Shown piece by piece: positions 16,647 through 25,929 of a stretch of 36,325 bases of DNA. The position numbers and the translations under genes are program-made. Numbering within the stretch: the stretch's first letter is position 1; each line of letters begins with the position of its first letter. Source of the DNA: Sphingomonadales bacterium UBA6174. Its GTDB lineage: Bacteria; Pseudomonadota; Alphaproteobacteria; Sphingomonadales; Sphingomonadaceae. A model generated the notes under the pieces. That model worked only from the letters and a program-made list of their open reading frames with translations, had not been told where the DNA came from and did not search any database. The stretch covers positions 21,158-57,482 of the forward strand of contig DITW01000020.1 of NCBI GenBank assembly GCA_002422945.1, in the 5' to 3' direction.

Positions 16647-16741
16647 ATTCTTGGATTTCAGTATCTTGGGGTAGCTATAAATAATCAATAGCTATTCGGC
16701 GTTGGTCTCGGCCATCACGCATTTCGGGGGAAAGCGTCACC

Positions 16742-17677
16742 ATGCCACAGCAACGATCGTTGATCGTGATAGCCCTTGCCATCGTGCTGGGGCTTGTTGC
16801 CGTTTATCTGGCCAATATTTGGTTGGGCGGCGTCGAGCAGAAACAGCAGCAGGTCGCTGCGCCGACCATGACCAAGGTGGTGGTGGCGCGGGTCGAAATG
16901 GATTATGGGACTGAAATCACCCCTGAAATGGTCCAGATCGTCGATATGCCGGCGGCCAATCTGCCAAAAGGTGCGTTCGGTTCGATGGCCGAATTGCTGC
17001 CGATGAACAAGCCGCGCGTGGCGATCCGTCCGATTGCGGTGAACGAGGTGATCCTTGCTTCCCGCGTGTCCGGTGAGAATGGCCGGGCATCGCTGTCGGC
17101 TTTGCTGCGTCCCGATATGCGTGCCGTCTCGGTGCGGGTGAGCGAAGCCTCAGCCGTGGCCGGGTTTGTCGTGCCGGGTGAGATTGTCGATGTGCTGATC
17201 ACGCGGACGATGCCGACGAGCGATGGTTCATCTGGCGAAATCACCGATGTGTTGTTGCAGCAGGTGCGCGTCCTCGCGATGGATCAGAACGCCAGCGAAA
17301 ACACGCAAAAGCCGATTGTATCCAAGACCGCCACATTGGAAGTGAGCCAGGTCGATGCGCAGAAGCTTGCGCTGGGTGAACGGGCCGGGGCGTTGAGCCT
17401 TGTGCTGCGCAAATCGGGCGAAGTGAAAGCGGATATCCCCAATATCGTGACCACGGTCAGCGTCGAAGATCTGCGTGACGGGGCCTATGGCGGTGGTTTC
17501 CGCAATGCGGGACCGGCCTTTGTGCCAAGCGCTCCCAGCATGACCACGACGTCCGCCAGCCCGGCATGGCGTCCGGCACGGGCCGTGCGTCGCAAGCCGT
17601 CCAACCAAGTCACCGTGCAGGTTGTGCGCGGCACGACCAACACCAGCTATGAGGTTCGTCGTCATGCAGGGTTCTAA
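16742..17677 (+). CDS. cpaB: Tad pilus assembly protein CpaB/RcpC
   Basis: A 311-residue periplasmic assembly protein with one N-terminal membrane anchor (residues 6-29). A SAF domain starts near VVVARVEMDYGTEITPEMV (about 47-110), followed by the RcpC/CpaB domain with LRPDMRAVSVRV and GFVVPGEIVDVLIT. It is thought to support the secretin in the periplasm. A ribosome-binding site GGGGGAAAG lies upstream of ATG 16742. The 3' end overlaps cpaC by 14 bases. The C-terminal tail is basic and proline-containing (ARAVRRKPSNQVTVQVVRG), as is common in the family. Confidence 0.93.
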   Translation: MPQQRSLIVIALAIVLGLVAVYLANIWLGGVEQKQQQVAAPTMTKVVVARVEMDYGTEITPEMVQIVDMPAANLPKGAFGSMAELLPMNKPRVAIRPIAVNEVILASRVSGENGRASLSALLRPDMRAVSVRVSEASAVAGFVVPGEIVDVLITRTMPTSDGSSGEITDVLLQQVRVLAMDQNASENTQKPIVSKTATLEVSQVDAQKLALGERAGALSLVLRKSGEVKADIPNIVTTVSVEDLRDGAYGGGFRNAGPAFVPSAPSMTTTSASPAWRPARAVRRKPSNQVTVQVVRGTTNTSYEVRRHAGF

Positions 17678-19148
17678 GTCCTTCGCCCGCGTGGCGCTTT
17701 TGATGGCGGCCACCGCGTTGCCGCTGTCGCCGATCATGGCATCTGGCGTGCGGGCCATTGGCGGCGACGCCGGGGCGCTGCATTCCGGCCAGCTTGATGT
17801 GCCGGTCAACAAAAGTCAGGTGCTGCGCGCCGACACCCCATTTACCAAGGCGATGATTGGCAATCCCGACATTGCCGACATCATGCCGATGAGCAACAAG
17901 TCGCTGTATGTCCTTGGCAAAAAAGCCGGGACGACGACCTTGATGCTGTATCAGGGCAGCACCCTGACCTCGGTCGTGGATGTGACCGTTGGCCCGGATG
18001 TCGTGTCGCTGCGTCGCCAATTGTCCGACCTGATGCCGAATGAGAAGATCGCGGTGCGGATGTCGAACGAGTCCGTCGTCTTATCGGGCGTGGTGTCGAG
18101 CGGCCCGGCCATCGACCGCGCGCGCCAGATCGCCGGGACCTATGCCGGCGACAAGATCGTCAACATGTTGTCGGTCGGTGCGTCGCAACAGGTGATGCTG
18201 GAGGTCCGTTTTTCGGAAGTGAGCCGCACTGTCGGCAAGCAGATCGGCCTCAACCATAATTTCGATGGCAATAAGGTATCGGGGTCGATTGGCGATAGTC
18301 CAGACCTGTCTTCGACGCTGAACAGCGCGTTCGGTACCGGATCGGTTGCCTATTCCATCGGCAGTTTGAAGCTGTTTTCGACATTGGATGCGTTGGAGCG
18401 CAAGGGTCTGGTCAAGACATTGGCAGAGCCTACGTTGATCGCCTTGTCGGGTGAAACTGCGTCCTTCCTTGCGGGCGGCGAATTCCCGGTGCCGGTGTCG
18501 CAGAACAATGGCGGCGGTTCCAGTGCCGGTGGCGGGTCTATCACGGTTGAATTCAAGCCGTTCGGCGTTGGCCTTGGCTTTACCCCGACGGTGCTGGACG
18601 ATGGCATCATCAACATGGTGGTCGAACCTGAGGTCAGCTCGATCGATCCTTCGGCCTCTGTCACGGTCAACGGCCTGAGCGTGCCGGGTCTCCAGACCCG
18701 CCGCGCCAAGACGACGGTTGAATTGCGTGATGGCCAGTCCTTTGTGATTGCAGGCCTGTTGCGCAATGATTTCAACGATACCATCCGCCAGATGCCGATC
18801 CTTGGTTCGATCCCGATCCTTGGTGCGTTGTTCCGTTCCACCGGCTTCCAAAAGAGCGAAACCGAACTGGTCATCATCGTCACGCCGCGACTGGTGAAAC
18901 CGATGAAGCCGGACGATGTCCAACTGCCGACCGACCGCGTGGGCAATCCGCATGAACTCGACCTGTTCCTCTTGGGCCGGACCGATAATGCGGTGGGGAT
19001 CAATCCGCTTGATCCCAATGCGCCACCGCCGGAACGACGCGCGACCAAATCAGGGGCGGCGTCAACGGCATCCGCAAGTGCACCGGCACCAGCCGCATCG
19101 GGTAATTCGAAGACGGGGCTTGATGGCCCGGTCGGCCATGAATTCTAG
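17664..19148 (+). CDS. cpaC: Tad pilus outer-membrane secretin CpaC/RcpA
   Basis: A 494-residue secretin with a signal peptide (about residues 1-30). The N-terminal pilus-secretin domain spans about 45-115 (VPVNKSQVLRADTPFTKAMIGNPDI). A BON-like region with GPAIDRARQIAG follows, and then the secretin channel domain (about 250-415), with VEFKPFGVGLGFTPTV, ELRDGQSFVIAGLL and the closing PILGSIPILGALFRS and ELVIIVTPRLV. It forms the outer-membrane pore for the pilus. ATG 17664 lies inside the end of cpaB and has GAGGTT seven bases upstream, implying coupled translation. The last 40 residues are alanine/serine-rich and probably disordered. Confidence 0.95.
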   Translation: MQGSKSFARVALLMAATALPLSPIMASGVRAIGGDAGALHSGQLDVPVNKSQVLRADTPFTKAMIGNPDIADIMPMSNKSLYVLGKKAGTTTLMLYQGSTLTSVVDVTVGPDVVSLRRQLSDLMPNEKIAVRMSNESVVLSGVVSSGPAIDRARQIAGTYAGDKIVNMLSVGASQQVMLEVRFSEVSRTVGKQIGLNHNFDGNKVSGSIGDSPDLSSTLNSAFGTGSVAYSIGSLKLFSTLDALERKGLVKTLAEPTLIALSGETASFLAGGEFPVPVSQNNGGGSSAGGGSITVEFKPFGVGLGFTPTVLDDGIINMVVEPEVSSIDPSASVTVNGLSVPGLQTRRAKTTVELRDGQSFVIAGLLRNDFNDTIRQMPILGSIPILGALFRSTGFQKSETELVIIVTPRLVKPMKPDDVQLPTDRVGNPHELDLFLLGRTDNAVGINPLDPNAPPPERRATKSGAASTASASAPAPAASGNSKTGLDGPVGHEF

Positions 19149-19158
19149 GAGTCAGGCA

Positions 19159-19413
19159 ATGAACATCAGGAATTTGGCCGTTGTGCTTATGCTGGTGCCG
19201 TTGGCGGCCTGCGCCGCGAACGACACGACATTTGGCGGTGCGGTGCGCCACAATATGGCGATGCAGGTCATTGATCCGGACCCGCAATATCAAGGCACGC
19301 CGATGGAAGGTGGCGATGGCGAAGTCATCGGCAAGGCCGTTGATCGTTACAAAAAGGGTGCGGTGAAGCAGACGGTCTCTGTCAAAACGACAGAAGCAGT
19401 GAGTTCCAAATAA
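19159..19413 (+). CDS. Small lipoprotein of the Tad locus
   Basis: An 84-residue predicted lipoprotein with lipobox PLAAC (C18). The mature part has FGGAVRHNMAMQVIDPDPQYQG, a pattern I associate with small lipoproteins lying behind the secretin gene in sphingomonad Tad loci. AGGAG at 19147-19151 precedes the ATG by seven bases, and the gene lies ten bases after cpaC. It occupies the place of cpaD but is much shorter than CpaD proteins (about 200 residues). A pilotin or secretin-partner role is inferred from position only. Confidence 0.8.
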   Translation: MNIRNLAVVLMLVPLAACAANDTTFGGAVRHNMAMQVIDPDPQYQGTPMEGGDGEVIGKAVDRYKKGAVKQTVSVKTTEAVSSK

Positions 19414-19430
19414 TCGGGAGTTTTTCGTTC

Positions 19431-21134
19431 ATGTTACGGGGCTGGATCAAGCGGGGCTGGCAGGACGAGAGGGCCGCAGTTGCGCCGACGGTCGCGCTTG
19501 CCCTGTTCGGCTTGATCGCGGCAGGTGGTTTGGCGTTCGATTACGCCCGGATGGCGGCACTGGATACAGAACTTCAGAATGCGGCGGATCAGGCGGCCCT
19601 TGCGGCGGCAAGCCAGCTTGACGGGGTTGTAGCCAGCACGGCCACCGCCGAACTTGGCGCTACCGTCAGGGCCACCAATGCTGCCAGCCAATTGGTCCAA
19701 AATCTCGCGGTATTCGCCAATGATGGCAAAGCCTTTGGGGTAACTCTTCATGCCACTGAAGGGGTCAGATTTTGCAGCGCCTTTAATGATACCATCGCAG
19801 ATACGCAGACGGCCTGCACCTCGACAAACCTCGATGCAGACGCCAAAATAGTTTGGGTTAAAGTCGCTTCCCGCAAGGCCGTCTATGCGTTGACGCCGGT
19901 GGTGGCGCTACTCGATTCCGGTGACATGTCGGCAGAGGCGGTTGCAGGCATTGGCGCTGCGATTTGCAAGGTGCCGCCGGTCATGATTTGCAACCCGCAA
20001 GAAGCCGGGGGCAATACCAATTTCAATGTGGGCGCGCTGATCGGCAAGGGCCTGAAGCTGGTATCAAATGGCGGTGGTGGCTGGGCGCCGGGGAATTACG
20101 GCTATCTCAACACCAATGGCGGCAGCAGTGGCGCACCGGGCATTCGCGAAGCGCTGGGCTGGGAAACGCCGCCGGGGCAATGTTTGCCGGAGACAGGCGT
20201 CGATACCAAGCCGGGGGTGACCGTCACTGTGACGGATGCGCTCAATACACGTTTTGATATTTACGACAATGGCGCAGGTGCAGGTTGCCCGACGGGCGGC
20301 GCATGTCCGCCATCGGTCAACTCGACCAAGGATCTGGTGCGTGACCCGGGCAATAATGCGGCTAGCTGCACGCTTGGCACCAATGGCTGGAAAGAGGCGG
20401 GTTCGACCAGCGCCGATGTCTATTTGCCGACGACGAATCAAACGCTTGTGGCTCAAGGCATGTCGCCGCCAAGGGCGATGGGCTATCCCCGCGATATTTG
20501 TCATGCGATCGATTCCGGGGCCGCCGGTGCGTGTGGGACTGCCGTTGGCAGTGGAATATGGGACCGAGACGCCTATTTCGCGGTGAATTACGGTTGGATG
20601 ACCGCAAGCGCGTGGCAGACCAATACCAATACGGCTGATGATCCCCTGCCATCCAACCCCACCCGTTATGAGGTGTATAATTGGGAAATCCTCCACCGCG
20701 GGGAAACGGTCGGCGGCCGAACGATCTTGGGTCAGCGGACGATTGCCGCCGCCGGGGCTGGCAACGGCAACGGCAACGGTAAAGGCAACAGCGGCGGCGG
20801 CGGCGGCGGTTCGACGCTGTCGGCGCATGGATCGCCGGTATGCGGGCCGATTGCAGGCTATGGCACGGGCACCGTGCCGGGGGGCAGCACAGTGGATCGC
20901 AGGCGTATTTCAGTTGCGGTTGTCAATTGCCTTGCCAATAGCGTCAACGGCAGTTCGACCAATGTCCCGGTCGAAACATGGATCGATGTGTTCCTGACTG
21001 AACCCTCGATCAATCGCTTGCGGACCCAGGCTGGCGACATTTATGTCGAAGTCATTGAAGAAGCGACTGCCGGTGCATCCGGCGCGACGGCAGGTCAGGT
21101 GATACGGCGCGATATGCCGTATCTCATCCGATGA
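19431..21134 (+). CDS. TadG-like pilus assembly protein
   Basis: A 567-residue protein with the Tad N-terminal domain. A short basic leader is followed by the hydrophobic segment APTVALALFGLIAAGGLAFDYAR (residues 16-38) and the amphipathic DTELQNAADQAALAAA, as in TadG/putative Flp pilus-assembly proteins. The remaining roughly 500 residues are extracytoplasmic, rich in Gly, Asn, Thr and Cys, without a von Willebrand A motif that I can see. Around residues 442-460 there is a glycine/asparagine repeat (GNGNGNGKGNSGGGGGG). The stop overlaps the next gene by ATGA. It may be a minor pseudopilin-like component or tip protein. Confidence 0.8.
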   Translation: MLRGWIKRGWQDERAAVAPTVALALFGLIAAGGLAFDYARMAALDTELQNAADQAALAAASQLDGVVASTATAELGATVRATNAASQLVQNLAVFANDGKAFGVTLHATEGVRFCSAFNDTIADTQTACTSTNLDADAKIVWVKVASRKAVYALTPVVALLDSGDMSAEAVAGIGAAICKVPPVMICNPQEAGGNTNFNVGALIGKGLKLVSNGGGGWAPGNYGYLNTNGGSSGAPGIREALGWETPPGQCLPETGVDTKPGVTVTVTDALNTRFDIYDNGAGAGCPTGGACPPSVNSTKDLVRDPGNNAASCTLGTNGWKEAGSTSADVYLPTTNQTLVAQGMSPPRAMGYPRDICHAIDSGAAGACGTAVGSGIWDRDAYFAVNYGWMTASAWQTNTNTADDPLPSNPTRYEVYNWEILHRGETVGGRTILGQRTIAAAGAGNGNGNGKGNSGGGGGGSTLSAHGSPVCGPIAGYGTGTVPGGSTVDRRRISVAVVNCLANSVNGSSTNVPVETWIDVFLTEPSINRLRTQAGDIYVEVIEEATAGASGATAGQVIRRDMPYLIR

Positions 21135-21709
21135 TGGGTATTACGCGCGCCTTTATGCCGCTCTGGCATGACCGCGCCGGGACTGCCGGGGCGGAAATGG
21201 CGTTGGTGACGCCGTTGCTGATGATCATCATGTTTGGGGCGTTCGACCTTGGCAATTATTTCTACAGCCAGCATGTCGTGGTGAAGGCCGTGCGCGATGG
21301 CGCGCGTTATGCGGCGCGGCAGGGCTTTGGCCATTATAGCTGCCCGACCGGATCGGCCACTGGCTCGGTCGTCGATGCGGGGGGTGTGACGGCGGCGACG
21401 TTGATTGCCAATGTGAGCGATGTCACGCGCACGGGCAAGCTGCACCCGGTCACAACGGATGCCAAGGACAGCCCGCGACTTGGCTATTGGACATCGACCT
21501 ATGACAGCCCTGATACGGCGGTCAAATTGACGGTGCGTTGCACGCCGATCGCGAATTACAGCGGCATTTATAAAGGGGCCACGGGCGGCGTGCCTTCGGT
21601 GCGGGTATCGGCGGACGTGAAATATCTGTCCCTGTTCAACACCATCGGCTTCGATGCGACGACGCTTTACATGCGGGCGGAATCCGAAGCAGCGGTGATG
21701 GGCTTATGA
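21131..21709 (+). CDS. TadE-like pseudopilin
   Basis: A 192-residue TadE/TadG family minor pseudopilin. The N-terminus has AGTAGAEMALVTPLLMIIMFG with the glutamate expected for prepilin-type processing, a membrane helix (about 24-44), and then YSQHVVVKAVRDGARYAARQG, the usual TadE helix. The rest is a beta-rich extracytoplasmic domain with two cysteines. Its start overlaps the TadG-like stop and its stop overlaps the next TadE-like gene, both by four bases. The second ATG at 21134 is an alternative start one codon later. Confidence 0.85.
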   Translation: MMGITRAFMPLWHDRAGTAGAEMALVTPLLMIIMFGAFDLGNYFYSQHVVVKAVRDGARYAARQGFGHYSCPTGSATGSVVDAGGVTAATLIANVSDVTRTGKLHPVTTDAKDSPRLGYWTSTYDSPDTAVKLTVRCTPIANYSGIYKGATGGVPSVRVSADVKYLSLFNTIGFDATTLYMRAESEAAVMGL

Positions 21710-22329
21710 GCGGCTTTCTCACGCGTTTGCGGCGTTCGCGCAGCGGTGCCACGGCGGCGGAGTTCGCGCTTGTGCTGCCGGTGTTGCTGTTATTCCTGTT
21801 CGGGATCATCGAGGTCGGGCGGCTGATGTGGTTCTGGAACAAGGCGGAGAAAGCCACTCAATTCGGGGTCCGTTACGCGGTGGTGACCAAGCCGGTGCCG
21901 ACAGGCCTTGCGGGCTATAATTTTGTCGGTGTCGGTGGCCTGACGCAGGGAGATCTCATTCCCGATACGGCCTATGGCCGGATGACCTGCACCAGCACCG
22001 GTTGCACCTGCGACAAGGGAACATGCGGTTGGGGGACGACGGCGGATAGCGCCGCTTTCACCAAGATATATGATCACATGAAATTGATATTTCCAGAACT
22101 ACAGGTCGCAAATGTAGTGGTACAATATTCGCCATCGGGTCTGGGATATGCGGGGAATCCCAGTTCGACTATGCCAGATGTTTCTCCGCTGGTGACTGTA
22201 GGCATTACGGGACTGGTCTACACGCCGATGTTGTATACATTGTTTGGAAGTACAGGGATTACTTTATCTGATGGTCTTTTTCAGTCATCGTTGACGATGG
22301 AAGATGCATCGGGCGCGGTATCGAATTGA
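21706..22329 (+). CDS. TadE-like pseudopilin (second copy)
   Basis: A 207-residue TadE family protein: SRSGATAAEFALVLPVLLL gives the prepilin-like cleavage context and glutamate, with a membrane helix to about residue 36, followed by NKAEKATQFGVRYAVV. The extracytoplasmic part has a cysteine-rich segment (CTSTGCTCDKGTC, about 102-114). The last 90 codons (22060-22329) use many rare-looking codons for this genome (ATA, ACA, CTA, AGT, GGA) and are clearly more AT-rich than the first half. The gene overlaps the upstream TadE by ATGA and ends ten bases before cpaE. Confidence 0.85.
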   Translation: MSGFLTRLRRSRSGATAAEFALVLPVLLLFLFGIIEVGRLMWFWNKAEKATQFGVRYAVVTKPVPTGLAGYNFVGVGGLTQGDLIPDTAYGRMTCTSTGCTCDKGTCGWGTTADSAAFTKIYDHMKLIFPELQVANVVVQYSPSGLGYAGNPSSTMPDVSPLVTVGITGLVYTPMLYTLFGSTGITLSDGLFQSSLTMEDASGAVSN

Positions 22330-22339
22330 GGGACATGTT

Positions 22340-23545
22340 GTGACTAAAATGGGAGAACGCGACATTAACGGCCAGAACTTCAACGTTCATCGCGAACAAT
22401 CGGTGGCGCGGATGCTGATGTCTGCGCAGGAGATCGCGGAACTCAATGTCATTGGGACTGACATTGCGGGTTTCACGATCGTTGCGCATGCGATTGATGC
22501 TGCGGCCAATATTCCGGTGGACGATGTCGCGTCGTCGCAGGTGTTGTTGGTTGAATTGCGGCAGGATGATCCTGCGTCGATGCAGCGGTTGGTCAATCTG
22601 TGCGAAGAAGTGCCGAACGGGCGCATTATCGCCTTGGTGCGCGATCCGTCGATTGCGGTCGTGCGCCTGTTGATGCGCAATGGCCTTACCGATGTTTTGA
22701 CCTTGCCGCTGATGCGTGATGAGCTGGAACAGGTGTTGCACCAGATCCGCGATTCCATGCAGGAAGAGACGGTCGCGGATCATCAACTGGGCAAGGTGGT
22801 CGCGATCATCCCGAGCGTGGGCGGGGTTGGCGTGACGACCTTGGTAACGCAGGCGGGTGCGCTGCAAGCGCAGCGCGATGAAGGCGTGTCGAGCGAGGCC
22901 TGCATTATCGATCTCGATCTCCAGTTCGGCAATGCGGCTACCTATCTCGGCCTCAATCCTTCGTTGACGGTGGCGGATATGATCGAAGCCGGGCCACGGC
23001 TTGATCGCGCGATGCTGCTGGCGGCTTGTGCCAAGGGGCCATTGGGCGTCCGGGTTGTGGCTGCGCCGCCGGATATCATGCCATTGGAAGCGGTCAGCAC
23101 CGATCAGATTTTCAATCTGGTCGATCTCGCGGCCCGCGAATTCCGTACGGTATTCCTCGATTTGCCGTGCAATTGGACGAACTGGTCATTGTCGCTGATC
23201 GGACGGACCGACCTCATCATTCTGGTGATCGAACTGACTGTGGCGAGCCTGCGTCAGGCGCGTCGTCAGTTGAACTTGCTGGCGAGCCAAGGCCTGCAAA
23301 ATGTGCCGGTGATGATCGTCGCCAATCGCGTGCAAAAGCGCCTGTTCCGCACCATCAGCCTTGCCGATGCCGAACAGGCGTTGAAGCATCCGGTGCATTA
23401 TTCGATTGAAAATGACTTCCCGTTGCTCTGCACGGCGCAGGATCAAGGGGTGTTGATCGGTGACATCAAATCGAAAAGCAAGGTCGCCAAAGATATGATG
23501 ACCATGCTTGAAGGATGCGATGAATTGTTAGGACGCAGCGCATGA
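22340..23545 (+). CDS. cpaE: Tad pilus localisation ATPase-like protein CpaE/TadZ
   Basis: A 401-residue protein with an atypical receiver-like N-terminal domain (about 20-135) and a ParA/MinD-type domain (about 150-385). TadZ/CpaE places the pilus machinery at a cell site. The P-loop is degenerate: SVGGVGVTT at 159-167 lacks the usual lysines, with valine at position 165, so nucleotide binding or hydrolysis may be weak. The Walker B-like CIIDLDLQFG is present. I chose GTG 22340 because GAGGGA lies six bases upstream; ATG 22349 would be 15 bases away from it. The stop overlaps cpaF by ATGA. Confidence 0.9.
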   Translation: MTKMGERDINGQNFNVHREQSVARMLMSAQEIAELNVIGTDIAGFTIVAHAIDAAANIPVDDVASSQVLLVELRQDDPASMQRLVNLCEEVPNGRIIALVRDPSIAVVRLLMRNGLTDVLTLPLMRDELEQVLHQIRDSMQEETVADHQLGKVVAIIPSVGGVGVTTLVTQAGALQAQRDEGVSSEACIIDLDLQFGNAATYLGLNPSLTVADMIEAGPRLDRAMLLAACAKGPLGVRVVAAPPDIMPLEAVSTDQIFNLVDLAAREFRTVFLDLPCNWTNWSLSLIGRTDLIILVIELTVASLRQARRQLNLLASQGLQNVPVMIVANRVQKRLFRTISLADAEQALKHPVHYSIENDFPLLCTAQDQGVLIGDIKSKSKVAKDMMTMLEGCDELLGRSA

Positions 23546-24924
23546 GCATGTGGCAGATCAAGAAGCCGGGCGAGAATGGGTCGCCTATCGAAAATGAACC
23601 GACAGCGCGACCGGCGATTCTGCAAAGCGGCGTCGTGCGCGGGTCGGGCGTCGATCGTGCGACGATCGATCTCAAGGTGGAAATCCACCGCCAGCTGCTT
23701 GATCTGATCAACCTGTCGGCACTTGAAACCATGTCGCGCGCGCAGGTCGAGGCCGAAATTGGCGATATCGTGCAAGAACAGCTCGCCAAGCAGCACCATG
23801 CCCTCAATCTCGAAGAACGCCGCCAATTGGTGTCGGACGTGCTGGATGAATTGCTCGGTCTGGGGCCGTTGGAGCCTTTGCTCAAAGACCCGAGCATCAC
23901 CGATATTCTCGTCAACGGCTATAACACCGTGTTCGTGGAACGCGGTGGCCGGTTGGAAGAAACCCATGTTCGGTTCAAGGATGAACGCCATTTGCTGCGG
24001 ATCATCCAGAAGATCGTGTCGGCGGTAGGCCGTCGCATCGATGAATCCGCGCCATTATGCGATGCCCGACTTGCCGATGGTTCGCGCGTCAATGCTGTGA
24101 TTCCGCCTTTGGCCGTGGATGGGTCGTCGCTCTCGATCCGTAAATTCGCCAAAGTCCCGATCCGCATGGAAAAGCTGATCGAATATGGCAGCGTGCCGGA
24201 ACCGATGGCGCAGGTCATGCAGGGCATCGTCGCGGGTCGTCGCAACGTGCTGATTTCCGGCGGTACCGGTTCGGGTAAAACGACACTGCTGAACGCGATG
24301 TCGGCCTATATCGATGGACGTGAACGCATCGTCACGATCGAAGATTCGGCGGAATTGCAGCTGCAACAGCGCCATGTCGTCCGGCTGGAAACCCGTCCGC
24401 CCAATATCGAGGGCAAGGGCGAAGTCACCCAGCGCGATCTCGTCAAGAACGCACTGCGTATGCGTCCTGATCGTATCATCATCGGCGAAGTCCGCGCAGG
24501 CGAGGCGTTCGATATGTTGCAGGCGATGAACACCGGCCATGATGGGTCGATGACCACCGTCCACGCCAATACGGCGCGCGATGCGTTGACCCGTATCGAA
24601 CAGATGATCGGGATGAGCGGGATCGACATCGCGCCACGTTCCGCGCGCAATCAGATCGCCTCTGCCTTGAATGTGGTCGTGCAGGTCGCCCGTCTGCCGG
24701 ACGGCAAACGCAGGGTGATCAGCCTGTCCGAACTGACCGGGATGGAAGGCGAGGTCATCACGATGCAGGACATCTTCCGCTACAAGCTGACCGGGCGCGC
24801 CGATGATGGCTCCGTCCTTGGCCATTTCGAAGCGACGGGCATTCGACCGAAGTTCATGACCGAATTGCATGACCGTGGCATCAACCTGCCGGCGGAATTG
24901 TTCCGCCCAGATCAGAAGTTCTAA
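23542..24924 (+). CDS. cpaF: Tad pilus assembly ATPase CpaF/TadA
   Basis: A 460-residue secretion ATPase of the GspE/VirB11 class that powers pilus extension. The N-terminal all-helical part includes LLGLGPLEPLLKDPSI and DILVNG. The Walker A is SGGTGSGKTTLLNAM with K246. The Asp box and Walker B are in MRPDRIIIGEVRAGEA, and the His box is in TGHDGSMTTVHAN. Length and motifs are normal. It overlaps cpaE by four bases, and tadB starts five bases after its stop. Confidence 0.96.
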   Translation: MSMWQIKKPGENGSPIENEPTARPAILQSGVVRGSGVDRATIDLKVEIHRQLLDLINLSALETMSRAQVEAEIGDIVQEQLAKQHHALNLEERRQLVSDVLDELLGLGPLEPLLKDPSITDILVNGYNTVFVERGGRLEETHVRFKDERHLLRIIQKIVSAVGRRIDESAPLCDARLADGSRVNAVIPPLAVDGSSLSIRKFAKVPIRMEKLIEYGSVPEPMAQVMQGIVAGRRNVLISGGTGSGKTTLLNAMSAYIDGRERIVTIEDSAELQLQQRHVVRLETRPPNIEGKGEVTQRDLVKNALRMRPDRIIIGEVRAGEAFDMLQAMNTGHDGSMTTVHANTARDALTRIEQMIGMSGIDIAPRSARNQIASALNVVVQVARLPDGKRRVISLSELTGMEGEVITMQDIFRYKLTGRADDGSVLGHFEATGIRPKFMTELHDRGINLPAELFRPDQKF

Positions 24925-24928
24925 CGCC

Positions 24929-25927
24929 ATGAACACAGACATCCTGCGCCTTGCGATCCTGATATTGCTCTTTATGGCGGTGATGCTGTCTAGCGAGGCG
25001 CTGCTGAGCTGGTATCGCGGTCGCAATTACAGCGAACGTGCGGTCAATCGACGGCTGAAGCTGATCGAGGGCGGGATGGCGCGCGAGGCCGTGACGTCCA
25101 AGCTGCGGATCGATACTGCCGCGCCCACGGTGCTGCCTGCGCCTTTCGATGGTTTTGAACATCGCCTTGCCCGGATGCTGCATGCCGCCGGCCTCAATTT
25201 CCAACCGATCTTTATCCTGTTGTTGATGTTGGGCGGGGTGCTGGCGATTGTCGGCGGTGTCAGCGTCCTGACCTTCAGCGGGGGACGCCAGATGTCGCTT
25301 GGCACCTTTGTGATGGTGGCCAGCTTTGCCTTGGCGGTGTCGGTGATCTTGCCGACGATGGTGTTGTCGCGGATCGCGGCCAAGCGGCGCAAGAAGGTGG
25401 AGGCGCAATTCCCCGTGGCGCTCGATGTGTTTGTGCGCGGTTTGCGCGCAGGCCATCCGATTGCGTCCGCGCTTGATCTCTTGACCACTGAAATGTCCGA
25501 TCCGATCGGCAGCGAATTCGGCCTTGTCGTCGATGAAGTCACTTATGGCGCGGAATTGTCGGATGCGTTGCAATCGATGGCGGATCGCTGGGAATTGCAA
25601 GACATGCAGATGTTCGTCGTCAGCCTGTCGATTCAGCGGGAAACGGGCGGCAATTTGGCTGAAATCCTTGAAAACCTCGCCTCGGTGATCCGTGATCGCG
25701 CGTCGATGTATATGAAGGTGCGGGCGCTCAGTTCCGAAGGCCGGATGACGGCGGTGATCCTGACCGGTCTGCCGATCATGGCATTTTCGGCGCTGTTCAT
25801 GCTCAATTCGTCCTTCTACCTCGATGTGGCGGACGATCCGGCGTTTATTCCGGGCTTTGGCGGGCTGTTGATCTTGTATCTGATCGGTTATTTCACGATC
25901 CGTCGCATGATTAATCTGGAGGTCTGA
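24929..25927 (+). CDS. tadB: Tad pilus inner-membrane platform protein TadB
   Basis: A 332-residue protein with membrane segments near the N-terminus (about 8-28), in the middle (about 92-112 and 125-145) and at the C-terminus (about 275-295 and 305-325). The T2SSF domain is at about 165-290, recognised by ALDVFVRGLRAGHPIASAL and SIQRETGGNLAEILENLA. TadB and TadC form the platform on which CpaF works. The ATG at 24929 has only a weak ribosome-binding site, so translation may depend on ribosomes leaving cpaF. Confidence 0.93.
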   Translation: MNTDILRLAILILLFMAVMLSSEALLSWYRGRNYSERAVNRRLKLIEGGMAREAVTSKLRIDTAAPTVLPAPFDGFEHRLARMLHAAGLNFQPIFILLLMLGGVLAIVGGVSVLTFSGGRQMSLGTFVMVASFALAVSVILPTMVLSRIAAKRRKKVEAQFPVALDVFVRGLRAGHPIASALDLLTTEMSDPIGSEFGLVVDEVTYGAELSDALQSMADRWELQDMQMFVVSLSIQRETGGNLAEILENLASVIRDRASMYMKVRALSSEGRMTAVILTGLPIMAFSALFMLNSSFYLDVADDPAFIPGFGGLLILYLIGYFTIRRMINLEV

Positions 25928-25929
25928 AT

